From Lomentospora prolificans (taxonomy: Eukaryota; Ascomycota; Sordariomycetes; Microascales; Microascaceae): a stretch of DNA of 64,000 nucleotides. Under the pieces are notes generated by a model. That model saw nothing but the letters and a program-made list of their open reading frames with translations. It ran no database searches and had not been told where the DNA came from. The stretch lies in contig JARFXM010000007.1 of assembly GCA_029532625.1 (NCBI GenBank), positions 930,001 through 994,000 of the forward strand, read 5' to 3'. Of this stretch, positions 35,471 through 48,872 are shown piece by piece; the stretch's first letter is position 1; each line of letters begins with the position of its first letter. Both the position numbers and the translations under genes were made by a program.

Positions 35471-37095
35471 CTACTCTACTGGCACGAACAGCCTATCGAT
35501 ATCGGGACCCCAACCCCCATCAACCCCCTCAAAAACGATAGTGTTGTCCGAAGTCTCGAGGTCTGCCACGAGTGTGCTGCTGCCAACGCCGCCTCTCGAA
35601 GGCAAGAAGGCCAGCTTTACAGCAGGTCGGTCGTTGACCCTGACGTTCGCATAGCGCGTCGAGCTGTCGCCATTAGCGTACCTTATCCTGATGGTAGTGG
35701 TGCCGGCCTTTTGCGTCGTAATGCCCGAAATGGTAAGCGTGCCACTATCCGGTCCACCGATGTAGCCCATGGCGTTGCCCCCAGAGCAGTCATTGCAGGA
35801 CACCGTCTTGGCCGCGCCGCCGGCCTGGCCGGCTTCGCCCTCGTAACTCGTCTCGGTGATGCCCTCGGTCCAGACGCCGCCCCCTAGGAGGTTAGGGACC
35901 CAGTTGACCTTGTTCTTGAGGGAGACGGAGGTGGGGCCGCCGATGGTGAGCGGCAGCCAGATATAGGTGGAGGAGAAGAGGCTGTCGGAGCGCCAGCGGT
36001 CGCCGAGGTACATGAAGTTTCCGTCGCCGTAAGGGAGGATGAAGGTTGTTTGGGAGGCGTAGGTGTTTGCGCCGTCGTCGGCGAATTCGCGCCAGGAGGA
36101 CCAGCCGGAGGAGAGGGAGGTGGAGGTACTGTAAACCTGTTTTGCGGGTTGGAAAAAAAGTGGTCAGCATGGGGGACAGCATGGAAAGGGTGGAGGGGTG
36201 AAGGGGGTTGGGTTACGTTGTCGTTGGGGTCCCAGCCGGTGAGATGGCTGCCAAACATATAGTAGCGGCCGTCGACCTTGACCATTGCGGGGGATTCGAT
36301 CTTTTCGCTCCAGGTGTAGACATTGCTCTCGACCTTGGTGTAGGTTGAGTCGAGCTTGTCGATGCGAAGGCCGTTTTGCCGCTGAAGGGAAGGAGGCGGC
36401 GTGATTAGCCTACGACGTTATTTGTTGGCTTGGGGAATTCGACTTACATCTTCGGTTAAGAGGTACGCAGAGCCGTCGTCATCTTTGTATAGGCCCATAT
36501 CTCGGCTCTGGAAACCAAGTGGTCGGACGCTGCCTTGATACTCTAGGGGGATGTTAGAATATGATTTCAAGAGATGATAAAGACGCCTTTTTGGGGAAAA
36601 GAGACTTGCCGTATTTCCCGCAGACACTATCTCCAGTCGCGACTCCAGCTTTGGCATCGCCGTAATCGCGGCTATCAATGTGCATCCATAACACGTACTT
36701 TTGCGTGGCCTCGTTGTAAATCACCTTGGGCCGCTCGACAATACGATCAGGCCCAAGATCCCCGCTGGAGGTTCGACTCAGCAGCGCGCCGACGTAGTCC
36801 CACCTCACTAGATCTGTGCTAGCATAGCAGTTGACATTTTGGAACGGCGTGCCGTCGGTCTTGTCCTCGCCGATAAGATAATAGGTACCGTTCTCGGCAA
36901 TCACACCGGCACCGTGGGCTTGGATGTGACGACCATCTGACTATGACATATGCTGAGTTAGCGTCGGTGAGATTGAAAATGAAATCTTGTCATCATGGAT
37001 ATACGTACGGCGGTCCATGTTGCACCAGGGATGATTTGGAGGGAAGCAAGTGCGGGTGCCGAAAAGGCGAGGAGAAAGGAGGAGTTCGGACGCAT
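35471..37095 (-). CDS. Secreted GH43-CBM35 protein, probable exo-beta-1,3-galactanase
   Basis: Five exons, 37095-37009, 36940-36610, 36542-36448, 36381-36217 and 36136-35471, giving 447 residues. A signal peptide (about 1-18, SSFLLAFSAPALAS) leads into a five-bladed propeller of GH43 (about 25-315): IQAHGAGVIAENGTYYLIGE, RPLGFQSRDMGLYKDDDG, IESPAMVKVDGRYYMFGSHL and SQTTFILPYGDG. The Glu of IESPAM (E200) fits the catalytic acid, and Gln255 of SQTTF fits the glutamine that replaces the usual base in exo-beta-1,3-galactanases. Residues about 321-446 (TSYEGEAGQAGG, VSCNDCSGGNAMGYIG, ending near VFEGVDGGWGPDIDRLFV) are a CBM35 module. It would release galactose from beta-1,3-galactan, such as plant arabinogalactan-protein side chains. 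Intron 2 is of GC-AG type (donor GGCAAGT). Confidence 0.92.
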
Positions 37096-40000
37096 CGTGT
37101 TAAGTTGAGCAACCGCAATGATGAAGCGACGTTTACGGGCTCAAGTAATAGTAGCGCGAGACGACTTTAAAGAAAGATTCATGAGGGCATCCTGCAGGTC
37201 CACGTTTTGGAGATGTATATTAAATCTCGTTTAGAAAGTCTTCTCATCCGGCTGCGCGGCTAGAACCCTTTACCTTTACGTGGACGGAAGCACTCCATTT
37301 GGGATATGAACCCGCCCCCGAACCACGTAGTATTTCCCGGAATAGGGTTCCACTGAAGTTCCTCCTGGTGAGGCCCAAGGTGCCAATCACTTGGGCGTCG
37401 TGAAGTCGTAGAGGTATATGGCTTCCCTATGCCGTGCAAGTAGCCTCAACCTCTATCCTCGCTACGATCACTGCGGGGTGTAGTATCTCGGAGCATCGAG
37501 AATGGAAGCGTAGGAATTCGGCGATCGAGGTGGCGCTCCTATGGAGCATATGCGGGGGTGAATGCAGAATTGAAACGATCTACTTGACGCGGCTGGGCGA
37601 AATTAGGGAAATCCTGTAAGAGTGGTCCTTAATAAAGCATTCCATATATCGGCCGGTTAAAACACCCCAAGAAGTCGGGCTGGGCGGAGGACGGGTAGAT
37701 GCAACTTAACCTTCCGCTTTGAGAGCAGCAACCGAGTGGAGATGCTGTCTCCTCTTGTTGCGCTTCTACATCCGCAACCACGTTTCTGCGTCCTTGGGCC
37801 GGCGGTGCCACCGTAACCGAGAATGGAGGGCTCTCTTTGTGGACTCGCAGGATATAGCTACCCCATTTCCATCCACACGAGCTCGGTTGCCTGCCACCCG
37901 GTCCCACTCTTGTCTTTTTGTTATCCTTGAGATTGCTCTCACCATTCCCAGTTCGATCGCGAATCGTCAACGAGACCAAGTCGGCGGCGGTTCCTAATCA
38001 CTTTCTGACGTGACTCGAGTTGTGAAGATGGGACATTGCTCAAGTTTCTCACATGGCTACCGAATCTAGTTACATCGTCTCCTAGTAACAGCGTCGTGTA
38101 TTGACTGCCGACGCCAGTTCCGATGTCAGGTATCGAACGCGCATGGAAGAAGACGATCAGTCACCAGACAGTCTATTCTCCCACTGCTCTTGTCCAGGTG
38201 TTGGCACTCGACTAAATCCTGTGGAGGGGAAAATAAGGAACATTCTTGTTCTAGCTTCCGTTCCATAATCAAGACAACTAGCCATCTTGTCGACTCGAGG
38301 CCACGGGCGCTCCTCTCCCCTCGAAACCAAACAAACCAGAAGTTCGCGAGTGAGATGTACCACCTATCGGCCGAATAAGGCTCTGTTGGCGTCCAAGGTC
38401 TGGCGAAACGGCTGTCGCAGGGTGATACGATCAAGATAGAGCGATAACAGGGAGAGTATCAGCACCGCAAGGAGTCGCCATTCGTGTCATCCTCGTCATT
38501 CATCACTACCCGGTGTTGGTGAGCTGTAACTCGAATCCGCTCTGCATCGGAGCAGATGCCCGCGTCTTATATTCAAGGCGCTCGATAGCTCTGGATTCAC
38601 ACGTCCTGAGGCAGAGAGCCCAGTTGATCACATCCTCCTCATTATCTCTCCTCCACTTGAGATGCCTGCTCCAAACCCCCATGATGAGGTTGCATTGGGA
38701 GTTGGGCTTTCAGGAGCTTGCCGGTAGTGCGCCCTCACGCGCGAAAACAAGAGAACCCGGGTGTTTCCCCCCTACAGCCTTCGCAGAGTATTCCAGAGTG
38801 GTGGGGTGCATATCACTCCGCCCACCTAAACATTTCTTCCACTAACATAGCGCTAGAAATTGGTATCTGCTCTCCGTTGTGATGGCTTTCAGGCGCGATC
38901 TACCTCTACCGGTGAAGACAGGGATGCCTTGCTTTGAATAGTGGGCGGCGATGCCGAGATGGAGGAAGGCTAGGAGTCATTCGAGTGGTTGCTAACCGTG
39001 CAAACACGGACTGGAGAGAGCTTAAGCGGTGAGCAAAGAAAAGTTTATGGGTGACATCCTTGAGGAAGCTAACGAGTCTGATCTTTTGGATTTTTGGGCT
39101 CGGGGCGTTGGAAGCAGTGCAGCATCGCCACTAACGGGCTATTCTGATGGTGTAGCCAGGCAACGCGTTGGAAAAGTGCCGCCGAGCCCACGGCCCATAT
39201 CAGCCTCGTTAAGAGGATGATCCGTGCTAAATCTATGTGATTAGAACGCACGAGTGCGCTGCCCGCTGGCATGCTTCCGCCATAAGCAAACATCACGGTT
39301 TCGAAACATTGGGATCACCATGTTGCTACTTCATCTGGCCTGGGAAGGAGGTGACGTTCGGCTGGGCGTTGAGGTCGGACCTGAGCCCCAACGTCATCTA
39401 TCATGCGCAGAGCAATTCCCATCACCATCATTCGACAAGGGGCGAGTGCGAGTGTTGGCTGAAGTTCTTTGTCACTGTGCTGCGCACAGACGAGACATGA
39501 CATCGTCGTCCGTGAGCGAACCAAAGTCCTGGTCTAATGGCGCATCATCCGGAGTAGAAATACGAAATATGATCTCCAGAATACGCCTTTACAAGTCCTT
39601 GAACCCCGCGGCAATCATCAAGGAGCATTCCGTACGATGCCTGTTGAAGCTGGGTTTAAACGAGAATGTCAAGTCCAATGATTTACCGAAAAGGGGGGTC
39701 ATGGTGGAATTAGAGGCGCCTCGAGTTCATAATCATCTTCTGTTCTCAAACCGGCGGCACCCCTGATGCTTCAGAACGACTTGAATCATAAACTTCAGGC
39801 ATCGAGGGAAGAGGATGAGGGCGGAGACACATGCAACGTGAGATATGGTGAATTAGACACACGAAATCATGAGGCGGATGCTCTGAACTTCCGTGGATCC
39901 CGGCTCGTTATTGAGGGTCGAGAGTAACGCAGTCCCGAAGCCTCTTTCCGTGGAAGAGAGAGTCTGTAAGTATTTAGTGGTACTGGTTCACGAAGAAAGT

Positions 40001-43000
40001 ACATCATTACCCTGGACCAGTTTTTCGTCACAAAGAGGTCTGAGCGGTGGCACACTGAAGGAGAGATGATGCCAGCATTCCTCCAATGTATGCACTTCCC
40101 GCAACAGAGGAGGGGTTTCCTGACGGATTTGGCTTGGCTGCAAGCACTTTAGCAGGGATAGAAGAAAAAGGGCTTTCAGGTACAGTGACATGCTCGGTCC
40201 CGTATTACACAGGATAATGCCCCAGCCGTCTGCGAACCCGGCCTTAAGGTATGCCATCCCTTGCCCAGGTACGGAATTGCAGGCTGGATTTGCATTTGAC
40301 CGCAGGCTGCTACGACCCGAAGTCTCGGAACATCTCGCTCTTGGGATCAGATGCACACGTGCATCATCATTGACACAGCTTTTCTGAACCCTGTATTACG
40401 AAGTACTCGGTGCAACTACCTTGCCCTCGGAGTTGCCTGTAAGGCGCGCGATGTTGGGATGAAGGAATATCTTGTCACGGGTATGACTCGACTTTTGCTG
40501 CAGTTCGGTACCTTTGGGCCACTCGGGGTGTCCCTCAGTCGAGGTAACCGCCATCTTTACGAAGTAGAGTCTGACAAGCTCCTCTCCCATGTCTCGGTCG
40601 TCTCGGTCGGTAACTTCCTCTATTTCCCCGCCCACTAGCATATATTCATCTGGCGGTGTAGTGTCAAGGTATTTCTTATCAAGTTCCAGATGAGGTTTAG
40701 AGATCGACAACAAGGAGGTTCATGTGTGACTCTTCATCGGCAAGGTCGTCTAGCAGCAGAGGACTTTGGTGTGATAATCCACACAGCCGCATGAAAACGC
40801 GCGTTGTGCCAAATAGGGATTTTCGTTTCTCTATTCCACAGAGGTAGCCATGCTTATTGTCGCTCTCCACCCATGATCTCTCTCGTCAAACATCAAGGGC
40901 CATTCCTTCCTCTACTTCCCCTGCACTGAAAATTTGCCGCCGTTTGTTGCTCATTGGTCCCGGCTAAGTTTCAGCGACGGTGACGCTGGATGATGCGCAG
41001 AAAATCCTAGTAAATCCCCGTGAGAAAAAGGGAGAAAGGGCAATGCCGCGAGAATAACCTCTGGAAGATCAGGGCCCACTGGAAAACGATGGTCTTAATT
41101 GGCTTGGAGGTTCTTTCCAACGTCGAGGGCTGTTCCTCCAGGAGGGCGTTGCAAATCCTCGTGCAAAGGGCCGTATCCTGTGCACGCCAATCCGTTTACT
41201 TTACACTATTGTTCCGAAGATATCCAGCTAGTTGTTGAAGGCATCGAAATACCGCTTTAAGCTGATGGTTGCACATTTGTGTTATTCATAGTAGTGGCCC
41301 AAGAGCGCTGTGTATTGTGGTTATGGAATAACGGTTGTGTCGACGTTATATTACAGGATAATCAAGCAGATTGGGGCCTTCGCGAACGATATGAGACAAT
41401 CTTGTCCTCATCTGAGCAGGCTAGTCCCGACGATATTGGGGCTTTGAGGCACCCAGGTTGGGGTGTACGGTGCTTCTAAACCAGGCTGGCATCTGTGTAA
41501 GAGGACAAGGGTGGCATCGTGACAAGCCCCCAAATTCGGGGGTCCAATATTCATGCGCGGTAGAGCGCTTCCCTGCATAGCGATGACTGAGACAACGTCA
41601 AGTATCGGTTTTGTTTGATAATGTGCCTTTTTTGCGGACTTGGGATACTGAATGGCCTCGGCTTGGCGCTTTGGGACACCTCTGGTTTGCTGCCACTTAC
41701 AGTGTTATCGCAGATTTCTGACTCCACAGTAATCCAAGGAAATGCTGTTCGATGAAGCGTCAAAAGGTGTTTCTTTGCCGCCAGCGAGCTTAGAGAGCCT
41801 TATCCTTGAGCCTATTTTGGCTATGCCGGGGGCATCGAATCACAACGATACAGTTTTGTTTGTTTTCTTCTTGCCGTCTCGAGACCGTTGATTGACCCCT
41901 GCCGCTTAGCCAGCAATAGCCAGTTAGAATTTCCAAAGCCGTGGGCACAGGCTTAATAACTGAGGGATTGATACCCCCTAGACCCAAACCTACTTCGTAC
42001 CTGGTCCGCTGGCTGTGGAGTTTGCCACCAGGACCCTTTACTTGAAACGCTCTGGTATGGCCAGCATTAAGTGGTGGATACTGCCAGGCAGTATTAAGCT
42101 CTGGATCTCCCCCGAAATCATGGCCCTGGTAAAGCCAATTCGACCCTTGAGACGGGAGGCGCCTATTGATGTGGAAGTGATGCACGCGCAGCGCAGTCTG
42201 GGGCCGGATTTAACTTTTGTGGCCATCGCCAAGTTCCCTGCTTGACTTTGTTATAAACCCTTTTCCGGTCAAGTGGCGGAATGCCAAAACCTCGAATTTG
42301 ATGAGATGTCAGGCACCGTTTTCCAGCATAATCTTGATTGGGGCCGTTGCAATGCCGACCTCCACACATCTTTCCGAATTTGATAGGGACGGACAGCGGG
42401 GCCTTGCATCAGGACCCCCATGTGGTACTGGGGTGAAGTGGCCCTTGCTCTGCGAGAGCAGGCCTCAGTGCTCTCACCATGGCGAGAATTGTCGATCATT
42501 TCCGCCGGGAATGGACTTGGACGACCAGGCACGAAGAATTTCTCAGGAAAGTGTTGACGGATAGAGTTATGGTAACCGAGATGGAAAGAGTCAATGGATA
42601 TCTAGAGGATTCAGACTCAATCGAAGGAATGGTCTGATGAATAATACCACCACAATGGCTTCCTTCAAGGGGCGAGGTATATGGCGTACGTTCCACCTTT
42701 CTTTACATCCATCAATCTGTGCTATTCGTACCTGGAAGGACACTCTGGGACGATTAGCGTTAACCACCTTCTCTGGTCACCAAGCTCAGCATGGTAACAC
42801 AAACACCCTATCAGCGGGACTGTCGTCGAAAAGGCCATGCCAGGAAATTATTGCTAACAATACGTTCGGGGAACGGCTGAGATCTCACAGACCCAACTCG
42901 GACACAAACACCCACAGGCTGGGAGCTGATATGCCCCGCCTGTGCGGCGACATCACCAGATGTACGGAGCAGAGTACTCGCCAAGTACAAGGACTAACTG

Positions 43001-45065
43001 GCCACTGAGTCGAGCATTTAGTACACGCCAGGCTGGCCATGGACAGGACAGACAGGGCCAGAACCTACATCAAGTAACCTTGGAACTAGTTCTGCAGCCA
43101 CAAAATGCGGATTTGCTGTTGATGCTGCGGCTGGCAATGCTCTAAATCAGACCCTGAATATCGACTTCATGGAGACCAACATTTTGGGCAGTGATTCTCA
43201 AAACTACTCAAAAGGTGGAATTCTAGCCCTGGACCTTGTGGATGAGGGTTCCATTCTACCAGATATCCAGACGCTCACAACTTCTAGATTATTCATGAGT
43301 AGTTCAATACCAGTAGAAGTCGACTCGTTGGCCGAAGGTTACTTTAAACCATCACCATCGAGGTTGTTCCCGTCGTCTCACAACCGCCCAAAGCCACCAC
43401 TCTGCAAAGTACTTGCACGGTACGTACCTGTACTACCTCTCCGCACCCACCTCGCTCATTCACACCTTCCCACACCCATCTCCACCTCCGACACCATCCC
43501 CTGCCCCTGACGGGTCCCTTCCTCGTGCGCACTTCTGGCCTATCCCTATCCTGGACATTCCCTCCCTGCCTGCCACCCCCTCCCCCTGACGCCCCCTCCG
43601 CCGACCCGAGGGCCCCAATATTTGCTCTCTCGCATCGCGCCTTCTTTTGGCGTCCATTTCGGATCCACCTGGGGGTAGTGTAGTTTCGATACCATCATCG
43701 AAATATTTACCAATAGGTACATAATTGTCCAGTGTACGCGGGGACGACTGGCCGCCCCTGGCAACAACAAACTTCCCGTTCATGTTCCTTCCCTGCCGTT
43801 GAACCCCTCTTCCTCCGGGCTACCCTCGTCGAGAAGAGACGGTCGATCTTCAGTTGGGACGCATGATACGAAGTATGTGACCTGTGGCATCCTCGATAAT
43901 GGTTTTGATTCTTCGCAACATTGGTGCTTGTCGGAGAGAGGGATTCTGACGTATTATTTGGCTCCATTATTCTCGTCACGGAAAAAAAAAAAGGGGGGGG
44001 GGGGGAATAAAATTATACTGCAAGGCACGGGCTAAAAAAGAAGATTACAAGAGCACAAAGCACAAAAATCGATGGATCAAGGTCGGGCCGTATTTCCCAC
44101 TCCGCGCCTGTTTCAGAAAGAGCACCATCGCCGAGCCAGAACCAGCAAGGACCAGCCAGCCCCATTCACACGTTGATTTCTCCCACTCAGGTCAACCACC
44201 ACCACGGCCATTGCCAGGCGATTGCCACTATCTTGTGACTGTCTACTTGTCTCTCCCTCTAAATTCCCCAATTGTGATTTTCCGCAGCCCAGACATCCCG
44301 ACTCGCTCCTCGCAACGCTGATCCTCACCTTTTCTGCAGTCCACCTCAACAACCACTCTCCGGCGATTCCCCTCGCAATCTTTGTTTCTTGCTTTTCAGT
44401 TTATTCCTACACACTAGTACCTGAGCCCGCCCTCGACGATCGACACCCTTACCCAACACCGTTTTCTGAGCTACTACAACGCATCGCTCGTTTGAGCCCT
44501 TGTTTTTAACGCGCAACTTATCCTCATCCTATCTCGACGGCACCACCCCAACCCCCGCACGAACGGAGTTCAAACGAGCCGTCGCCGGAGCCGTCGCTGT
44601 CCACCGCCAAAATATACGGTCACGATTGCCAGTCGTCAGCCTTTGTTTTTGTCGACAATTCATTCGGCAGCCTCCTATATTCGAACTCGAAGTGCCCGCG
44701 CCCCTTTCTGTCGCATAATCTGACCACCATCTCGGCCAGCCTTGATCCTCGTGGCAGATAATCTTTTCTCGACCGAGCCCCATACACGTCAGCGTTCCGC
44801 TTCCATTCTGTGCTTGTGTCTACTGTAAATCCTTGGGCGCCGCCAAATCTTTGTCCCTAGGACAGTGTTATGTTGAGATTGCGCGCCAGACATTCCCCAC
44901 CATCTTGCCATATTCCTCATTATCCGGAATCTGTTGAAATAGCTGCGTCGTGGTAGCCCCCAGCTACCTCTCAGTCGACTTCCGGCTTTGACTACGCGAG
45001 GCTCTTGGGCAGCCGAAGCCTGATCCTCCAACTGCGAATAACGAACCCGTCGAGTCCACGAAATC
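37096..45065. other. Gene-poor 8-kb stretch
   Basis: No domain or convincing multi-exon gene is seen. Items noted: a tRNA-Ala-like 5' half at about 41,537-41,580; a clean 52-codon ATG frame at 42479-42637; a 163-codon open frame without a start at 43022-43510; an A11-G13 run at 43982-44005; and a CT-rich segment over the last 0.8 kb that is probably the promoter and leader of the RasGAP gene. Several longer frames start only at GTG or TTG and have no recognisable content. Confidence 0.5.
43982..44005. repeat. A11-G13 homopolymer pair
   Basis: Eleven A directly followed by thirteen G, about 1.06 kb upstream of the RasGAP start codon. Confidence 0.9.
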
Positions 45066-47757
45066 ATGTCTGTTATGCTCCAAACGCCGTCACGAGCTTC
45101 CACTGCCTCTTCTTCCTCCTTCCAGCCTATTTCGCGACAAAACACCATGTCTTCCTATGATGGCTCGCGGTCCGCCCGCCAGTCTAAGCGGTACTCCATG
45201 TCCGCGCTGTATCTCTCTATTGCCAACGACGGAGATCTCGAAATTGAAGATGAACTTGCTAAAGGTTTGTTATGATAGCCCTATCTTCTTTGCATCGGTC
45301 GTGGGTTTTTTTCGCTATCGCGTCCTGTGTCCATCCTCCTTATAGGTGTCCATCTCCATCTCCAACGATCAACTAACACAGGTCTTTACCAATCTAGCCC
45401 AGAAGACGCTGCGCGAGCTCAAGTCCAAAATCTCTTCTCAGTCGAAGAAGAACTTCGTTCTCGAGAAAGATGTGCGCTATCTAGACTCTCGAATTGCCCT
45501 TCTGATCCAGAACCGCATGGCTCTTGAGGAGGTTTGTATCCATACACTTATAACCCTGCCTGCCGGTATCTCCACGGCCTAGTTCTCGCCGTGATTAGAC
45601 AACTGGTGCTAATTTTGGTTATGCGTAGCAAAACGAAGTCGCTAGCCACCTCGAAGATGCCACCGACATCCAGGAAGGCGTATTCCCCAACGACGACAAG
45701 ACCCAGAAGTATGGCAACCTGCTGTTCCTCCTCCAATCCGAACCGAGGCATATCGCTCACCTGTGTCGGCTTGTGTCAATGGCGGAGATCGATTCACTTC
45801 TCCAGACCGTCATGTTTACCATCTACGGTAACCAGTATGAGAGCCGCGAGGAACATCTCCTTTTGACCATGTTTCAGGTACGTGCAATTGATGTGCTCTC
45901 TCGTTGATGCCCTTAATTTCGCCATCCTAACTCTTGCTTCCTAATAGTCTGTCTTGACCTACCAATTTGATAACACTCCGGAATACTCCTCTCTGCTGCG
46001 AGCCAATACCCCCGTCTCTCGGATGATGACGACGTATACAAGACGTGGTCCTGGCCAGACTTTTCTTAAATCAGTCCTTGCGGATAGGATTAACAGCCTT
46101 ATCGAATTGAAGGACCTCGATCTCGAGATCAACCCCCTTAAGGTGTATGAACGTATGGTCGAGCAGATTGAAGAGGACACAGGAAGCCTGCCTGCCTCAC
46201 TTCCCAAGGGCATTACCGCTGAGCAAGCCGCGGAGAATCCTCAAGTCCAGGCTATCATCGAGCCGAGACTGACGATGCTCACCGAAATTGCAAATGGCTT
46301 TTTGACTACAATTATCGAAGGCCTTGAGGAGGCCCCCTACGGTATTCGATGGATCTGCAAGCAGATTCGCAGTTTGACCAAGAGGAAGTACCCCGATGCC
46401 AACGATCAGGTGATCTGCACCCTTATTGGAGGGTTCTTCTTCCTGCGATTCATCAACCCGGCCATTGTAACCCCCAAGTCTTACATGTTGATTGACGGCA
46501 TCCCTTCTGACCGACCCAGACGCACCCTAACTCTTATCGCTAAGATGCTCCAGAACCTGGCGAACAAGCCGTCCTACGCCAAGGAGCCTTACATGGCGAA
46601 GCTTCAGCCCTTCATTCAACTTAACAAAGAGAGGGTCAACAAGTTCATGCTTGAGCTTTGCGAGGTGCAGGACTTTTACGAGAGTCTCGAGATGGATAAC
46701 TACGTCGCCTTGTCGAAGAAGGATCTCGAGCTATCAATTACCCTCAATGAAATCTACGCCATGCACGCTCTAATCGAGAAGCATCATGGCGAGCTCTGCA
46801 GGGATGACAACTCTCACCTTAGCATCATCATGTCCGAATTGGGGGCCGCACCGGCTCAGGTCCCTCGAAAGGAGAATAGGGCTATCACTCTACCTCTCTT
46901 TAGCCGGTGGGAGACCGCCATTGATGATTTGACAGCCGCGCTTGATATCACGCAAGAAGAGGTATATTTCATGGAGGCCAAATCCATTTTCGTCCAAATT
47001 ATGCGATCGATTCCACCCAACAGCAGCGTAGCGAGACGACCGCTGAGGCTTGAGAGAATTGCCGATGCCGCTGCCACTAGCCGCAATGACGCTGTGATGG
47101 TACGCAAAGGTATCCGCGCCATGGAACTCCTCTCGCAACTCCAGGAACTCCGAGCCATTGATAAGAATGACCAATTCGCGACGCTTCGTGATGAGGTCGA
47201 GCAGGAGCTTCAGCATCTTGGTTCCCTCAAGGACGGCGTAATCATCGAGACACAAAAACTGGAGGAGGTTTACAAGACCATCCGTGACCACAACACCTAT
47301 CTTGTCGGTCAGTTGGAGACGTACAAGAGCTACCTCCACAACGTACGTTCTCAGAGCGAAGGTACCCGGAGGAAACAGCAAAAACATGCAGTTCTTGGAC
47401 CCTACAAGTTTACGCATCAACAACTGGAGAAGGAGGGTGTCATCCAGCGCAGCAACGTCCCGGATAACAGGAGAGCCAACATCTACTTCAACTTTACTAG
47501 CCCACTCCCAGGAACATTCGTCATTTCGCTGCACTACAAGGGTACGTACTACTTCGTTCCAAAGTGCTAATAGTTTTCAACTAACGCTCTGCCCAGGGAG
47601 AAATCGCGGCCTACTAGAATTGGACCTCAAACTCGATGACTTGCTTGAGATGCAGAAGGACGGACAAGATGACCTCGACCTTGAATACGTGCAATTCAAC
47701 GTGCCCAAAGTCCTTGCCCTCTTGAACAAGCGATTCGCGAGAAAGAAGGGGTGGTAA
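45066..47757 (+). CDS. Ras GTPase-activating protein, Gap1/GapA type
   Basis: Five exons, 45066-45264, 45398-45531, 45629-45877, 45948-47541 and 47597-47757, giving 778 residues. Order of parts: Ser/Arg-rich N-terminus (1-60); a coiled segment ending ELAKAQKTLRELKSKISSQS then NFVLEKDVRYLDSRIALLIQ; the RasGAP catalytic domain (about 130-420) with the family signature FLRFINPAIVTP starting at residue 359; and the C-terminal RasGAP_C/IQGAP-like domain (about 560-740) with FNFTSPLPGTFVISLHYKG. It stimulates GTP hydrolysis by Ras and so dampens Ras signalling. The fungal relatives gap1 of fission yeast and gapA of Aspergillus act in cell polarity and development. The second exon's acceptor is the CTAG 28 bases after the CTAAC branch site, because the nearer CAG would put the exon out of frame with the conserved coiled segment. 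Confidence 0.94.
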
Positions 47758-48872
47758 AAAAGCCAACCACTATTTCGAATCAATGAATGCTAATGTTATC
47801 ATGGGTACAACAACATGGAGTTTGGTGTTCCTTTTGCGTGGGTTGGGGAGTTGGAGAGCACGAGGTCTGTTTAAACGGCCCAGTTTACTTTCCATGTCTC
47901 TTTCGTCCCCTTCTGTTCTGTCGAACTTGATACCACTTCGATTTCTCATCGTCTTAGAAGCCTTGCCTTCACCGTTCGATTCCGTCGCTCTTCTTTGCGT
48001 CGCCACTTCCTTCTATTCTCCCGCTAGCATATGCGCCTCGTACTTGACGCTTTGCCGCGCGGGCTGCCGGGCTGCCAACCCTACTTGCTTTATCAATGCC
48101 CTGCTTTGAAGACATTGACGTTGACTAGCGGGCCACTGTTGTCGCTATTCCCTTGCTTGAGCGCTGTCACCTATGCGGTATCACCTGGAGCATATACACT
48201 CTTATTATTGTTACGAGATTTGCTATTTCGTGGCTGACGAGGAGATGGATCAGATCCGTTTTTTATGCCTATCATTCGTTATTCGTTGACGACACCTATG
48301 TCATCTATTCCCACTGTTCCTGTTTGTTTTCCTTTGTTTTCCTTTGTTCTCCCTCTTCCGAAATATATATACACGGACATTAATCTGTTATGGCGTCTTG
48401 CCTCTACCTACCCCTGCGCGATGTGTTTTACAAGGGCTTTTCAATTGCTGTGTGGTGGAGAGCAATAATCTTACTCTATGTGGTGAGCGTTTTGTTTGAA
48501 AATATGATCACTTTTTGTTTCGCGAGCGGCACTATCTCCTTGAATTACTCGAGCGGCTGGTCCGACCTCCCCCTTGGTGATTTTTCGTTTGGTGACGAGT
48601 CTGAGGCCGGATCAGCGTCTCCAGATGGTCGAGTCGCGTTACGTTGGTTTTTGGTTGGATGTAGGGTCTCCTCGTTAGCTTAGATAGCCTCTCTTCTATA
48701 GTTGAATAGGACGGGAAAATGTTCCGAAGAAGTTGCTCAATTTCTAGCCGTCATAGTCTCCGGTCAAACACTGGCGACATCCACAATGAAAACATTACTC
48801 TCGATGCTGGTATTCCCCCTCATCGTTGCATTCCTGATCTACAGAGCCAAACCGGATACATCACGCCCGTCT
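47758..48872. other. Convergent intergenic region
   Basis: 1.1 kb between the RasGAP (+) and the CorA-like gene (-). T-rich, with several short spurious frames. Presumably 3' UTRs. Nothing else recognised. Confidence 0.55.

Noticed and set aside
39254..39766. 170-codon plus-strand frame
   Set aside because: It begins at GTG, overlaps another frame and has no recognisable content.
46890..47534. 214-codon minus-strand frame
   Set aside because: Antisense shadow of the RasGAP C-terminal coding exon.
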